62,397 nt of DNA. Origin: Vibrio furnissii CIP 102972. Its GTDB lineage: Bacteria; Pseudomonadota; Gammaproteobacteria; Enterobacterales; Vibrionaceae. The notes below the pieces were generated by a model. It was not told the DNA's origin. It worked only from the letters and a program-made list of their open reading frames with translations, and did no database searches. The stretch's first letter is position 1. Each line of letters opens with the position of its first letter. The position numbers and the translations under genes are program-made. Below are positions 49,149 to 58,561 of the stretch, piece after piece. The stretch is from the NCBI RefSeq assembly GCF_000176175.1, contig NZ_ACZP01000006.1:1-62397 (forward strand). The letters run 5' to 3'.

Positions 49149-50046
49149 GTATATCCTCCTGTTCGCGGCGGGCTTTTTTCAGCATCCAATCACGAAACGT
49201 TGCAATCCGTCCCATGTCCGCCTGTTTCTCGTGGCACACCACGTAGAACGCATTTTTAGTCATCAGCACTTCGTCAAACGGCGCGACCAAACGCCCCGCA
49301 TCAAGCTCGGGTTGTGCCAGCACGTTGTTACCCAGCGCGACTCCTTGACCATGCGCGGCGGCTTGCAACACCATGGTCGAGTGACTGAAGATCGGCCCGT
49401 GATTCACATTGACACTCTCTAAGCCATTTTCTTTGGCGAACTGTTTCCAGTCTTTGCGCGAGGTGTCGTGCAGCAACGTGTGATACGACAAGTCACTCAG
49501 CGTCGCCAGCGGTTTACTGCCCAGCAGCAACGACGGCGAACAGAGCGGGATCAAAAACTCTTGATACAACTTGTCGGCGCGTAGCCCCGGCCAATTGCCT
49601 CGGCCGTAATAAATGGCGACATCGACATCATCCGTCAGCGAGCCTTCTTCCATATCGACCGCTTTGATGCGCACATCGATATCTGGCTCTTGCTGGTTAA
49701 AGTCCGCCAAGCGCGGCACCAGCCATTGAATCGCAAAGCTGGGTGGCAAACTGATGGTTAACGCACCTTTCTCGCTGCGTTCCAATAACTTGTCGGTCGC
49801 TTCCGCCAACGAACCAAAGATGTCTTTGATGTCGAGGAAATAGCTTTGCCCCTCTTCAGTGAGCAGCAGCGAACGGTTTCGACGACGAAATAGTTTCAAC
49901 CCGAGAAACTCTTCCAACGCTTTAATTTGGTGACTCACCGCAGCCTGAGTCACGAACAGCTCTTCTGCCGCCCGAGTAAAACTCAGGTGGCGAGCCGCGG
50001 CTTCAAAGACTTTCAGCGAGTTTAAGGGTGGCAATCTTCTGGACAT
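49114..50046 (-). CDS. gcvA: Glycine cleavage system transcriptional regulator GcvA
   Basis: LysR-type regulator that activates the gcv operon with glycine and controls gcvB. From ATG 50046 the protein starts SRRLPPLNSLKVFEAAARH, 310 residues. Winged HTH with FTRAAEELFVTQAAVSHQIK near 23-42; effector domain about 90-300. Its divergent partner is the small RNA GcvB, the arrangement conserved from E. coli. The 3' end overlaps the hydrolase gene. Confidence 0.94.
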   Translation of the reverse strand: MSRRLPPLNSLKVFEAAARHLSFTRAAEELFVTQAAVSHQIKALEEFLGLKLFRRRNRSLLLTEEGQSYFLDIKDIFGSLAEATDKLLERSEKGALTISLPPSFAIQWLVPRLADFNQQEPDIDVRIKAVDMEEGSLTDDVDVAIYYGRGNWPGLRADKLYQEFLIPLCSPSLLLGSKPLATLSDLSYHTLLHDTSRKDWKQFAKENGLESVNVNHGPIFSHSTMVLQAAAHGQGVALGNNVLAQPELDAGRLVAPFDEVLMTKNAFYVVCHEKQADMGRIATFRDWMLKKARREQEDILDDNSLNPRAH

Positions 50047-50061
50047 GAGCACACTCTATAA

Positions 50062-50082
50062 CAGATTAGTTTTTTTAATCTG
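50062..50082. promoter_or_regulatory. Inverted repeat in the gcvA-gcvB divergent region (candidate GcvA site)
   Basis: CAGATTA (50062-50068) and TAATCTG (50076-50082) flank a T run. The minus strand contains CTAAT, the core recalled for GcvA binding. It sits just upstream of gcvA and about 40 bp from the gcvB -10, as expected for a LysR autoregulatory site. Confidence 0.55.
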
Positions 50083-50101
50083 AAACATTATAAATTGTCC
50101 G

Positions 50102-50130
50102 TTGCTAACCAGCCAGAGAAAATCTATATT
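50102..50130 (+). promoter_or_regulatory. gcvB promoter
   Basis: TTGCTA (50102-50107) and TATATT (50125-50130) are separated by 17 bp, placing the start near 50137. Confidence 0.7.
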
Positions 50131-50136
50131 TCACCC

Positions 50137-50348
50137 CGCAATGCGGGCCTGAACGGCTTGATTCTCATTGAGAATCAATGGGCTTAGTTATTGCGATGTT
50201 GTGTTTGCAAACTCGATTTTCGAGTGAGGTAGTTTTTCTACCATCCTGTTTTGTGCAGTTATCCCCTGCCGCAAAACATATACTTCCTGTATTTATTTTT
50301 TGACCTGTCTGTCAAATTTTTAGCACCGCCCAAGGGCGGTGTTTTTTT
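50137..50348 (+). ncRNA. gcvB: Small regulatory RNA GcvB
   Basis: Hfq-dependent RNA that represses many amino-acid and peptide transporter mRNAs. About 212 nt, near the E. coli size (about 205). The G/U-rich seed region appears as GATGTTGTGTTTGCAA (50195-50210), a second E. coli-like element as TACTTCCTGTATTTA (50281-50295), followed by ACCTGTCTGTCAA and the terminator stem AGCACCGCCCAAGGGCGGTG with a T7 tail. It is divergent from gcvA. Start taken from the promoter and accurate to a few bases. Confidence 0.93.
50322..50348 (+). terminator. Rho-independent terminator of gcvB
   Basis: CACCGCC-CAA-GGGCGGTG stem followed by seven T. Confidence 0.92.
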
Positions 50349-50444
50349 ATGCCTGCAATTGCGCATTGTGACCTTGCTCGCATTCTCGAACTCGCGCCGC
50401 AAGTGTGTAACAAAAGGTAAATAAATCTAATGCTGCGCCGAGGC

Positions 50445-50481
50445 AAAAAAAAAACGCAAACCGACCAGCGATTTGCGTTTC
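50445..50481 (-). terminator. Terminator of thiI
   Basis: On the minus strand AAACGCAAA and TTTGCGTTT pair around a 12-base loop and are followed by a long T run (complement of A at 50445-50454). Confidence 0.8.
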
Positions 50482-50501
50482 TTCATTCAGTGCGCGCTCA
50501 A

Positions 50502-51950
50502 TTATGGGCGATACACTTTAATGTTATCGAAGCCCTGCTCTTTCAGATACAGTGCTTGTAGTCGGCTCATCACACCGCGTTCGCAGTACAACAAGTAGGT
50601 CTTTGACTGATCCAGATCGCCAAACTGAGTCGCCAGTTTGTAGAACGGCACGTGTTTCACTTCCACGCCGTCAATCACCAGCGGCTTTTCATCTTCTTCA
50701 TCCGGGCTACGAATATCCAGCACCACCGCTTGGTCTTGCACCGCGGTCACCAGTTCCACTTCTGGTGCTTGTTGCTGTGATTCTTTTTCGATGTCACGAA
50801 TGTCCATCTGACGTGCGTCATACACCACTTGATCCAGAATCGAGAAGTCGAACTTGGCTTCTTCCGCTTCCAGTTTGCCTTTAACCGCTTTTACGGTTGG
50901 ACTCTTTGAGATCACGCCGCAGTATTCCGGCATGGTCTTGGCAAAATCTTCCGTACCGATTTCACGAGCGACGTTGATGATGTCATCTTTGTCCCAGTTG
51001 ATCAGTGGACGCAAGATCAGCGTATCCGTCACGTTGTCGATATGACGCAGGTTGGTCAGCGTTTGGCTAGACACCTGGCCGAGCGCTTCGCCCGTCACCA
51101 AAGCTTGAATGCCAAATTTCTCCGCAACCTGACCCGCAGCACGCATAAACATGCGCTTGAGGATCACGCCCATTTGGCCGTCGTCAACTTTCTCAAGGAT
51201 TTCTGCCACCACAGGGGCGAAATCAACTGAGATAAAGCGCACTTTGGCCGAAGAACCGTATTTGTGCCACAAGTAGTAAGCGACCTGTTTAACGCCGATT
51301 TCGTGTGCCGGACCGCCGAGGTTAAAGAAGCAGTAATGCACCTTTGAACCCCGTTTGATGTGCAGGTAGCTGGACACGCCCGAATCGAAACCACCGGAAA
51401 TCAGGCTCAACACATCTTCTTGCGTTCCCAATGGGAAGCCGCCTAAGCCTTTGTGACGCGCGATCACTTGGTTCAGCAAGCCATCGTTCACTTCAACGTT
51501 AATGGTCACGTCTGGGTTTTTCAGGCGCACTTTTGCGCTGGCAACCGCTTGGTTGAGGCCGCCACCCACATAACGTTCCAGTTCAATCGAAGTAAATTCG
51601 TGTTTACCGCGACGTTTTGCACGCACAACGAATGTTTTGTCTTCGATCAGATGACGGCTTTGTAGCAGCACCTGTTCGTAAATATCATGCAGATCTTTAA
51701 ATTCAGACTGCTTCACTTCCAGCACTTGTTGAATGCCCGGTGTGGTGGTCAGAATCTCAAGCGTTTCGGCAAAGAAGTCGCGACTGTTGGCCGACACTTC
51801 AATGTGATCGCGACGGTTGAACACCGCGACGCCTGTCGTGCGACTTTTGATGATATTGCGAATGTTGCTTTCAAGAATTTTAGTGAAGCGCTTACGCACC
51901 GATTCACTTTTAATGAAAATTTCTGGATGGGGCTTAACTATAAATTTCAT
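50502..51950 (-). CDS. thiI: tRNA 4-thiouridine synthase / thiamine sulfur-transfer protein ThiI
   Basis: Makes s4U8 in tRNA and supplies sulfur for the thiazole of thiamine. 482 residues (E. coli 482). Order: N-terminal ferredoxin-like and THUMP domains (about 60-165), PP-loop ATP-pyrophosphatase with [15 protein letters not shown] near 180, and a C-terminal rhodanese domain (about 400-482) with the persulfide cysteine in [11 protein letters not shown]. Single gene with its own terminator. Confidence 0.97.
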   Translation of the reverse strand: MKFIVKPHPEIFIKSESVRKRFTKILESNIRNIIKSRTTGVAVFNRRDHIEVSANSRDFFAETLEILTTTPGIQQVLEVKQSEFKDLHDIYEQVLLQSRHLIEDKTFVVRAKRRGKHEFTSIELERYVGGGLNQAVASAKVRLKNPDVTINVEVNDGLLNQVIARHKGLGGFPLGTQEDVLSLISGGFDSGVSSYLHIKRGSKVHYCFFNLGGPAHEIGVKQVAYYLWHKYGSSAKVRFISVDFAPVVAEILEKVDDGQMGVILKRMFMRAAGQVAEKFGIQALVTGEALGQVSSQTLTNLRHIDNVTDTLILRPLINWDKDDIINVAREIGTEDFAKTMPEYCGVISKSPTVKAVKGKLEAEEAKFDFSILDQVVYDARQMDIRDIEKESQQQAPEVELVTAVQDQAVVLDIRSPDEEDEKPLVIDGVEVKHVPFYKLATQFGDLDQSKTYLLYCERGVMSRLQALYLKEQGFDNIKVYRP

Positions 51951-52064
51951 AAGGTTATTCGCAATTTAATTAGAACATTCACTGGCAGGCACGACTGTGT
52001 GGCGCTCAGCACCGCTAAGGGGGCGGGATTATACACGATCTCTCGCCACAGAGAAAAGCTTATG

Positions 52065-52092
52065 AAAAAGGCAAGCCAATTGGCTTGCCTTA
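52065..52092 (-). terminator. Terminator of pomAB
   Basis: On the minus strand AAGGCAAGCC-AATT-GGCTTGCCTT is followed by TTTC, 22 bases past the pomB stop. Confidence 0.88.
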
Positions 52093-52113
52093 GGGAGTCA
52101 CCTCGACAGCGCG

Positions 52114-53079
52114 TTATTGCGCGTTCGTAGGCTGCGCGGACGGCACTTCATCGCTGTACAGCGGTTCACCTTGCATAATGCTGATTTCAACGCGGCGGTT
52201 GCGCGAGCGTTGCGCTTCAGTGTCGTTCGGCCCGAGCGGATCAGTATCGGCCATGCCACGCACTTGCAAGCGTTGGTGATTAAAGCCTTTCACTTTTTCC
52301 ATCTCTTGCGCCACCGACACCGCACGCTGCGCCGATAAATCCCAGTTTGAACGATACAGTTCAGAATCCAGACGTTGGTTATCGGTGTGACCCGAGACGC
52401 GCACGATCCCCGGCACATCTTTCACCAAATCAGCAATTTGGCGCACCAACGGGCGGAATTTCGGTTGCAAAAACGCCGAGCCTTCAGGGAAAGCCCCCTT
52501 CTCACGAATGCGAATGACGATTTGCTGGCCGAGGTTTTCAACTTCAATCGCCCCTTGCTCAATTTCTCGTTGTAGCGCTTTCTTGATACTTTCCAGCACA
52601 GTTTCCATCTCTTCCGACATCGATTGAGATTGGGCCTGCTGCTGTTGCATTTCCGTTTCGGTATTTTGGTTATCTTGCGTCGCGGTTTCTGGTGATTGAC
52701 CGCCCGTCAACTGGCCCGCATCACGCTGCGTGCCCCCGGCGCGATCGGCATCACCTTCATGGAATTCCAGCGTTTGCTGAGTGATGTCCATGGTTTGCTG
52801 CATGATGACGTCAATCGGGGTCGGCTCAGGGCGACCGGGACGAAATTCTTGCGCAATGATGCTGGTGCCTTTAGGAATGTCTTTGACCTCAAGGCGGTTT
52901 TGTACCCCGAATGCAAATTTCATCGACCCGGCGATCTGCTTGAACTTCAGAACGTCCATTTCCGAAAACGACAGCAGCAGGACGAAGAAGCACATCAGGA
53001 GCGACATCAGGTCAGCAAAGGTCCCTAACCAGGCGGGAAGCCCAGGTGGCGGACATTTGCACTTTTGCTCTTCCATCAC
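52114..53079 (-). CDS. pomB: Sodium-driven flagellar stator protein PomB
   Basis: Stator subunit that couples Na+ flow to polar flagellar rotation with PomA. About 321 residues. The CKCPPPGLPAWLGTFADLM start is typical of PomB, and the single membrane helix carries the ion-binding Asp in FADLMSLLM. A plug/linker region of low complexity rich in Gln follows (about 120-170), then a C-terminal OmpA-like peptidoglycan-binding domain (VSGHTDNQRLDSELYRSNWD; RNRRVEI). It starts 9 bases after pomA. Start may be the second Met (53076). Confidence 0.96.
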   Translation of the reverse strand: MMEEQKCKCPPPGLPAWLGTFADLMSLLMCFFVLLLSFSEMDVLKFKQIAGSMKFAFGVQNRLEVKDIPKGTSIIAQEFRPGRPEPTPIDVIMQQTMDITQQTLEFHEGDADRAGGTQRDAGQLTGGQSPETATQDNQNTETEMQQQQAQSQSMSEEMETVLESIKKALQREIEQGAIEVENLGQQIVIRIREKGAFPEGSAFLQPKFRPLVRQIADLVKDVPGIVRVSGHTDNQRLDSELYRSNWDLSAQRAVSVAQEMEKVKGFNHQRLQVRGMADTDPLGPNDTEAQRSRNRRVEISIMQGEPLYSDEVPSAQPTNAQ

Positions 53080-53088
53080 TCACTCCGC

Positions 53089-53853
53089 TTATTCGTTGTC
53101 GACATCAAGCACACGTTTACCTTCATTGAGGTAGTTTTTCAGGTAACTATCAATGACACGTGGGTTCTGACCATCTTGAATGGCCAAGACACCGTCCATG
53201 ATCAGGCGGCGGTTCAACGTTTCTTGTTCACGGCGCAGCGACAGTTTGTCGGCAATCGGGAAAAACACCATGTTGGAAAGTACCGCACCGTACAAGGTCG
53301 TCAACAACGCCACCGCCATCGCCGGACCGATCGCTTTTGGATCGTCCATGTTCGACAGCATCGCCACCAGACCAACCAGTGTCCCGATCATCCCCATCGC
53401 GGGAGCCACGTCACCAAATGCACGAAAGACGCCCGTGCCGGCTTCATGACGTTCATCGGTCAGGGAAATATCTTTTTGTAGTGTTGCACGTACCACATCG
53501 GCGTCGTGACCATCCACCAGCAAATCGATGCCTTTTTGCATGAAGGAGTTGGAGATCTCCATCTCTTCAAGGGCGAGGAAACCACCTTTACGCGCTGCAT
53601 CCGCCATTTCCACGATTTTCGCGATCAAATCTTCCGGCTCATCGGCTTTGAACATGAACGCTTTCCCCGCAATTTTAGCGGCGCCGAAGAACTGTCCCAT
53701 GGTGAATTTCATCAGGACAACGAACAGTGAACCACCCACTACGATCAAAATAGAGGTGACGTCGACGAACATCATAATGCTGCCGCCCAAGACCATCGCC
53801 ATCACGACAAATGCTAAGCCACCAATCAGACCTATTAGCGTTGCTAAATCCAC
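53089..53853 (-). CDS. pomA: Sodium-driven flagellar stator protein PomA
   Basis: MotA/TolQ-family stator subunit, 254 residues with four membrane helices (about 5-25, 30-50, 150-170 and 182-205). The cytoplasmic loop carries charged residues that contact the rotor FliG. The signature APAMGMIGTLVGLVAML lies near helix 3. Preceded by a FliA-like promoter, fitting late flagellar expression. Confidence 0.96.
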   Translation of the reverse strand: MDLATLIGLIGGLAFVVMAMVLGGSIMMFVDVTSILIVVGGSLFVVLMKFTMGQFFGAAKIAGKAFMFKADEPEDLIAKIVEMADAARKGGFLALEEMEISNSFMQKGIDLLVDGHDADVVRATLQKDISLTDERHEAGTGVFRAFGDVAPAMGMIGTLVGLVAMLSNMDDPKAIGPAMAVALLTTLYGAVLSNMVFFPIADKLSLRREQETLNRRLIMDGVLAIQDGQNPRVIDSYLKNYLNEGKRVLDVDNE

Positions 53854-54326
53854 GAAGCGCTCCTCTGCTGTTCATTCGCGATTAGAGATTACTCTCGTTA
53901 TCGGCAAGAGAATAAATTCTTTAACTTTTTTCTCAATCCGGATGACACATCACCCTGCCCGAGCCAAACGGTAATGAGCCGATGATTGCTCAGCCCGCGG
54001 CGGCATCTGCCCGAAAGCACGCGCCAGCCGCAAGCGTTCATCCCCCACGGCTTGACCCGATCCGGTGCGCAAAAATGCGCTTGAAACGTCTGCATGCCTT
54101 GTCAGGCAGTGATATGCTTTTCCCAGTGTATACTCAAATCCTGTTAAGATGCACCTGCGGGCAGCACAGAAATCCAAGTCAAGTTTCAGACTCCGGTGCC
54201 ATTTTTACGTTTCGTTATCCGTATCCAGTAAAAAGCGCCGTATTTCTGACAAAATTGCTTGGTTAAATTTGACCATCACTACGCCCTAAGGTAACTTTCG
54301 TGCATCTTTCCCAAGGCAAAATGATT
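53854..54326. other. Divergent intergenic region pomA / xseB
   Basis: 473 bases. The left side has the pomA FliA-like promoter. The middle (53950-54110) is G+C rich without clear signals. TATACT at 54129-54134 may be a -10 box for xseB-ispA-dxs but lacks a good -35. Open frames exist on both strands but none has a ribosome site or recognisable sequence. Confidence 0.4.
53898..53923 (-). promoter_or_regulatory. FliA (sigma-28)-like promoter for pomAB
   Basis: On the minus strand TAAAG (53919-53923), 13 bases, then GCCGATAA (53898-53905). The -10 is a full match to the sigma-28 consensus; the spacer is one base shorter than the E. coli ideal. About 45 bp before the pomA ATG. Confidence 0.7.
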
Positions 54327-54569
54327 ATGGCGAGTAAGAAACCTGAAAACATGTCCTTCGAAGCAACCATTCAAGAGTTAGATGAACTGGTTGATCAACT
54401 GGAAAATGGTGATTTGGCACTGGATGACGCCCTCAAAAAATTTGAGCGCGGCATTGCCCTTGCTCGCTCTGGACAAACTAAGCTCGATGAAGCGGAACAA
54501 CGTGTTAGCATTTTGCTAAGCAACAGCGACGATGCGCCGCTGAGCGAATTTACCGATCTGCCTGAATAA
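54327..54569 (+). CDS. xseB: Exodeoxyribonuclease VII small subunit
   Basis: Small subunit of ExoVII, which degrades single-stranded DNA. The ATG at 54327 gives 80 residues, equal to E. coli; ATG 54321 or the upstream GTG 54300 are alternatives. The motif MSFEATIQELDELVDQLENGD and RGIALARSGQTKLDEAEQRV are family-typical, forming an antiparallel helical hairpin. First gene of xseB-ispA-dxs, the conserved isoprenoid operon. Confidence 0.95.
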   Translation: MASKKPENMSFEATIQELDELVDQLENGDLALDDALKKFERGIALARSGQTKLDEAEQRVSILLSNSDDAPLSEFTDLPE

Positions 54570-54590
54570 ATGATGACTAAAGAGTGCCCT

Positions 54591-55475
54591 ATGATTGAGG
54601 CTCTATCCTCTTTTCAACACCGAAACAATGAGCAGCTTGACCTGTGGTTAAATCGTCTGCCCAACCAGAATCTGCCTCTGATTGAAGCCATGCGGTATGG
54701 CTTGCTACTGGGCGGCAAACGCGCTCGCCCGTATCTGGTGTACATCACCGGGCAAATGCTCGGTTGTGAACCCAGCGACCTCGATACCCCGGCTTCGGCC
54801 ATTGAATGCATTCACGCCTATTCGCTCATTCACGACGATCTGCCGGCGATGGATGACGATGAGCTGCGTCGTGGTAAACCCACCTGTCACATCAAGTTTG
54901 ATGAAGCAACCGCGATTTTAACCGGCGATGCCCTGCAAACGCTGGCATTCACTATTCTCGCCGAAGGCACTTTGTCTGACGCGGGTGAGATGAACCGCGT
55001 GAAGATGATTCAAGCACTGGCAGAAGCGTCAGGCGCGCAAGGCATGTGTTTGGGTCAGGCTCTAGATTTAGCGGCGGAGAACCGCTTGGTGGCTCTCGAC
55101 GAGCTGGAAAACATTCATCGCAACAAAACCGGCGCTCTGATGCGCTGCGCCATTCGAATGGGTGCGATGGCTGCCGGTCACAAAGGGTTGGATGTGCTGC
55201 CACATCTCGACCGATACGCTGACGCGGTTGGGCTGGCTTTCCAAGTTCAAGATGACATTCTCGATATCATCAGTGACACCGAAACGTTGGGCAAACCGCA
55301 AGGTTCTGATCAACAACTCAATAAAAGCACCTACCCAGCGCTCCTGGGCCTAGAAGGTGCGATGAATAAAGCTCAACTGCTGTATGAAGAAGCGCTTCAG
55401 GCACTGCAAGCGATTCCTTACAACACTGAGCATCTCGAAGAGTTCGCCCGATACGTCATCGAGCGCAAAAACTAA
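54591..55475 (+). CDS. ispA: Farnesyl diphosphate synthase
   Basis: Condenses DMAPP/GPP with IPP to FPP in the cytoplasm. Start taken at ATG 54591 (MIEALSSFQHR, 294 residues); an ATG directly after the xseB stop (54570) would add seven residues. First Asp-rich motif HDDLPAMDDDELRRGKP near 85, second Asp motif FQVQDDILDI near 224 and LLGGKRARPYL near 43. It follows xseB with no real gap and is followed by dxs 20 bases later. Confidence 0.96.
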   Translation: MIEALSSFQHRNNEQLDLWLNRLPNQNLPLIEAMRYGLLLGGKRARPYLVYITGQMLGCEPSDLDTPASAIECIHAYSLIHDDLPAMDDDELRRGKPTCHIKFDEATAILTGDALQTLAFTILAEGTLSDAGEMNRVKMIQALAEASGAQGMCLGQALDLAAENRLVALDELENIHRNKTGALMRCAIRMGAMAAGHKGLDVLPHLDRYADAVGLAFQVQDDILDIISDTETLGKPQGSDQQLNKSTYPALLGLEGAMNKAQLLYEEALQALQAIPYNTEHLEEFARYVIERKN

Positions 55476-55495
55476 CACTATAAGCGCGCATAACT

Positions 55496-57361
55496 ATGAC
55501 TCTTGATATTTCAAAATATCCGACACTGGCTCTGGCAAATTCGCCGGATGAATTACGCAGCATGCCAAAAGAAGTGCTGCCGACGCTTTGTGATGAACTG
55601 AGAACCTATTTGCTCAACTCAGTCAGTCAATCCAGCGGCCACTTGGCTTCTGGTCTTGGCACCGTTGAACTGACCGTTGCGTTGCATTACGTCTATAACA
55701 CCCCGTTCGATCAACTGATCTGGGATGTCGGCCATCAGGCTTATCCGCACAAAATTCTGACGGGGCGTCGCGAACAGATGCCAACCATTCGTCAGAAAGG
55801 CGGCCTGCACCCGTTCCCTTGGCGTGAAGAGAGTGAATACGACACCTTGTCGGTAGGTCACTCTTCCACGTCGATCAGCGCGGCACTGGGCATGGCGATT
55901 TGCGCAGGCCAAGAGGGCGAAAACCGTAAAGTGGTGAGCGTGATTGGCGATGGCGCGATTACCGCCGGCATGGCATTTGAAGCCATGAACCACGCCGGTG
56001 ATGTCCACCCTGACATGCTGGTGATTCTGAACGACAACGAAATGTCGATTTCAGAAAACGTCGGCGCACTGAACAACCATTTGGCGCAATTGTTGTCGGG
56101 TAATCTTTACACCTCGATTCGCGAAGGTGGCAAGAAAGTGCTCTCCGGCGTTCCGCCCATCAAAGAGTTGGTTCGTCGCACCGAAGAACACCTCAAAGGC
56201 ATGGTGGCTCCGGGCACTCTGTTTGAAGAGCTGGGCTTTAACTACATTGGCCCAGTGGATGGCCATGACGTTCTGGAACTGACCAAAACGCTGAAAAACA
56301 TGCGTGAGCTGAAAGGCCCGCAGTTCCTGCACGTGATGACCAAAAAAGGCAAAGGGTATGAGCCTGCGGAAAAAGATCCGATTGGTTACCATGGCGTGCC
56401 CAAATTCGACCCAAGCCACGACTGCCTGCCAAAAAGCACCAGTACTAAACCGACTTTTTCGAAAATTTTCGGTGACTTTTTGTGCGACATGGCCGCGCAA
56501 GATCCCAAGCTGATGGCGATCACGCCTGCCATGCGCGAAGGCTCGGGCATGGTGCGGTTCTCAAAAGAGTACCCATCGCAATACTTTGATGTGGCGATTG
56601 CTGAGCAACATGCGGTGACCTTAGCGACCGGCATGGCGATTGCTGGCCATCACCCCATTGTGGCGATTTACTCCACCTTCCTACAACGTGGTTACGATCA
56701 ACTGATCCACGATGTGGCGATCATGAACCTGCCAGTGATGTTTGCCATTGACCGCGCGGGTCTGGTGGGAGCCGATGGTCAAACGCACCAAGGAGCCTTT
56801 GATCTGAGCTTTATGCGCTGCATTCCGAATATGGTGATCATGGCGCCTGCCGACGAAAATGAGTGTCGTCAAATGCTCTACACCGGCCACCAACATCAAG
56901 GCCCAAGCGCCGTGCGTTACCCTCGTGGCAATGGTATGGGCGTCGCGCTGGAAGAGACATTCACCGCGCTTGAGCTGGGCAAAGGTCGCCTCATGCGCCA
57001 AGGTGAAAAAGTGGCGATTCTGAGCTTTGGCACCCTGCTGCCCCACGCGCTGCAAGCCGCCGAAGCGCTCGATGCTACCGTGGCGGACATGCGTTTTGTG
57101 AAACCGCTGGATGAAGCCCTCATCACCGAACTGGCCAACACGCACGATGTGCTGGTCACGCTGGAAGAGAACGTGGTTGCGGGCGGCGCCGGTGCTGGCG
57201 TGGTGGAGTGGATGATGAAAAACAAGCTCATCAAGCCTGTGCTCAACTTAGGGTTGCCGGATCAATTTGTTCCGCAAGGCACTCAAGACGAGATGCATCA
57301 CGAACTGGGCTTAGATGCCGAAGGCATTGAACGCGCGGTGCGCGATTACCTCGCAAAATAA
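55496..57361 (+). CDS. dxs: 1-deoxy-D-xylulose-5-phosphate synthase
   Basis: ThDP-dependent first enzyme of the MEP isoprenoid pathway, feeding isoprenoid, thiamine and pyridoxal synthesis. 621 residues. N-terminal [18 protein letters not shown] and the ThDP/Mg motif [20 protein letters not shown] with [10 protein letters not shown] near 183; [17 protein letters not shown] carries the catalytic Glu of the transketolase pyrimidine domain near 365-380. Confidence 0.98.
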   Translation: MTLDISKYPTLALANSPDELRSMPKEVLPTLCDELRTYLLNSVSQSSGHLASGLGTVELTVALHYVYNTPFDQLIWDVGHQAYPHKILTGRREQMPTIRQKGGLHPFPWREESEYDTLSVGHSSTSISAALGMAICAGQEGENRKVVSVIGDGAITAGMAFEAMNHAGDVHPDMLVILNDNEMSISENVGALNNHLAQLLSGNLYTSIREGGKKVLSGVPPIKELVRRTEEHLKGMVAPGTLFEELGFNYIGPVDGHDVLELTKTLKNMRELKGPQFLHVMTKKGKGYEPAEKDPIGYHGVPKFDPSHDCLPKSTSTKPTFSKIFGDFLCDMAAQDPKLMAITPAMREGSGMVRFSKEYPSQYFDVAIAEQHAVTLATGMAIAGHHPIVAIYSTFLQRGYDQLIHDVAIMNLPVMFAIDRAGLVGADGQTHQGAFDLSFMRCIPNMVIMAPADENECRQMLYTGHQHQGPSAVRYPRGNGMGVALEETFTALELGKGRLMRQGEKVAILSFGTLLPHALQAAEALDATVADMRFVKPLDEALITELANTHDVLVTLEENVVAGGAGAGVVEWMMKNKLIKPVLNLGLPDQFVPQGTQDEMHHELGLDAEGIERAVRDYLAK

Positions 57362-57376
57362 AATGCGGACTGCATG

Positions 57377-57407
57377 AAAAAAGCCTTCTCCAAGAGAAGG
57401 CTTTTTT
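57377..57407. terminator. Bidirectional terminator dxs / truC
   Basis: A 14-bp stem, AAAAAAGCCTTCTC-CAA-GAGAAGGCTTTTTT. Confidence 0.93.
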
Positions 57408-57439
57408 ATGGCTGAAACGACATCGCTGACAAAACCTTG

Positions 57440-58171
57440 CTAGGCGGATGGCTGCGGCGCACACCAGTCAAACAGGGCAAACAAGCGCTGCCAAGTGGCA
57501 TCAAACCCCGCGCGCAGTACCAGTTCTTGTTCGGTATACGGATGCACGAAACGCAGTTCGCTGGCGTGTAGCATCAAGCGATGCGCGTCATACACCTCTC
57601 GGTACAGGCGGTTGTGTTTGCCATCACCATGGGTGGTATCGCCAACAATTGGATGACGCAAATGCGCCATGTGGCGACGCAACTGGTGCTTGCGCCCAGT
57701 TTTCGGCTTCATTTCCATCAGGCAATAGCGCGTGGTGGGAAACTTACCCGTCGAATGTGGCACTTCCACTTTAGCAAGCGGTTGATAAGCGGTGACCGCG
57801 TCTTGCGGCGCTTTATCTTGCTTGGCAAATTTATCGGCGATTTTATCCAGCTCTTCTTTGAGCGGATAATCCAACACATCCCCTACTTCAATCCAGCCAC
57901 GCACAATCGCATGATAGGTTTTTTCCATTTCATGGTTGGCGAACATGGGCATCATATTCGCCGCTATCTCACTGGACAAGGCAAACACCAACACCCCAGA
58001 GGTGGGGCGATCCAGACGATGCAACGGGAACACATGCTGACCAATCTGATCGCGCAGCGTTTGCATCACAAATTGCGTTTCGTGTTTATCCAACCAACTG
58101 CGATGCACCAACATACCCGCAGGCTTGTTGACGGCAACGATGTAGGCGTCCTGATAAATAATCTCCAGCAT
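57440..58171 (-). CDS. truC: tRNA pseudouridine(65) synthase TruC
   Basis: RluA-family enzyme that makes pseudouridine 65 in tRNA. 243 residues. Catalytic Asp lies in HRLDRPTSGVLVFAL near 52-66; NKPAGMLVHRS near 15 and KTGRKHQLRRHMAHLRHPIVGD near 155 are family motifs. The start overlaps the yqcC stop by one base (TAATG), the same pairing as in E. coli. Confidence 0.95.
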   Translation of the reverse strand: MLEIIYQDAYIVAVNKPAGMLVHRSWLDKHETQFVMQTLRDQIGQHVFPLHRLDRPTSGVLVFALSSEIAANMMPMFANHEMEKTYHAIVRGWIEVGDVLDYPLKEELDKIADKFAKQDKAPQDAVTAYQPLAKVEVPHSTGKFPTTRYCLMEMKPKTGRKHQLRRHMAHLRHPIVGDTTHGDGKHNRLYREVYDAHRLMLHASELRFVHPYTEQELVLRAGFDATWQRLFALFDWCAPQPSA

Positions 58172-58482
58172 TACAGCGATACCTTATCGAGTTGATATAA
58201 GACCTGCATGACGGCAGCAAACTCTTGGCGCTCTTTCCACGCCTCTTCAAAATAGGGCGACAACGTAAAACCTGCGGGCAACGCCATCTGCTGCTCAATC
58301 ATCTGCTGCATACGCGGCACAAAAATCCACTGTAGCCATTCGTGCGGCGCCAGCGTATCGATCGCAAACGGCTGAGTGCTTTGCAACGCCTGCACATCGG
58401 GCGCCGAATCTTGCCAAGCTCCGGATGCACGCAGTGCCTCTTCCAGTTGCTGCAACAGTGTGAAAATTGTGGCGGCGGTCAT
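58171..58482 (-). CDS. yqcC: YqcC-family protein (DUF446)
   Basis: 103-residue helical cytoplasmic protein of unknown function. The FAIDTLAPHEWLQWIFVPRM stretch and ASGAWQ near the N-terminus mark the family. Translationally coupled to truC. Confidence 0.9.
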   Translation of the reverse strand: MTAATIFTLLQQLEEALRASGAWQDSAPDVQALQSTQPFAIDTLAPHEWLQWIFVPRMQQMIEQQMALPAGFTLSPYFEEAWKERQEFAAVMQVLYQLDKVSL

Positions 58483-58561
58483 TATCTTTACTTCCTAGCC
58501 TTGAATTAGCGGCGAATGATACCATCTATTGAACAAAGAAAGTTAGGACCAATTTGCTCCC

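Noticed and set aside
53982..54266. 94-codon frame between pomA and xseB
   Set aside because: No ribosome site, atypical composition (ASARKHAPAASVHPPRL), and overlapping open frames on the other strand.
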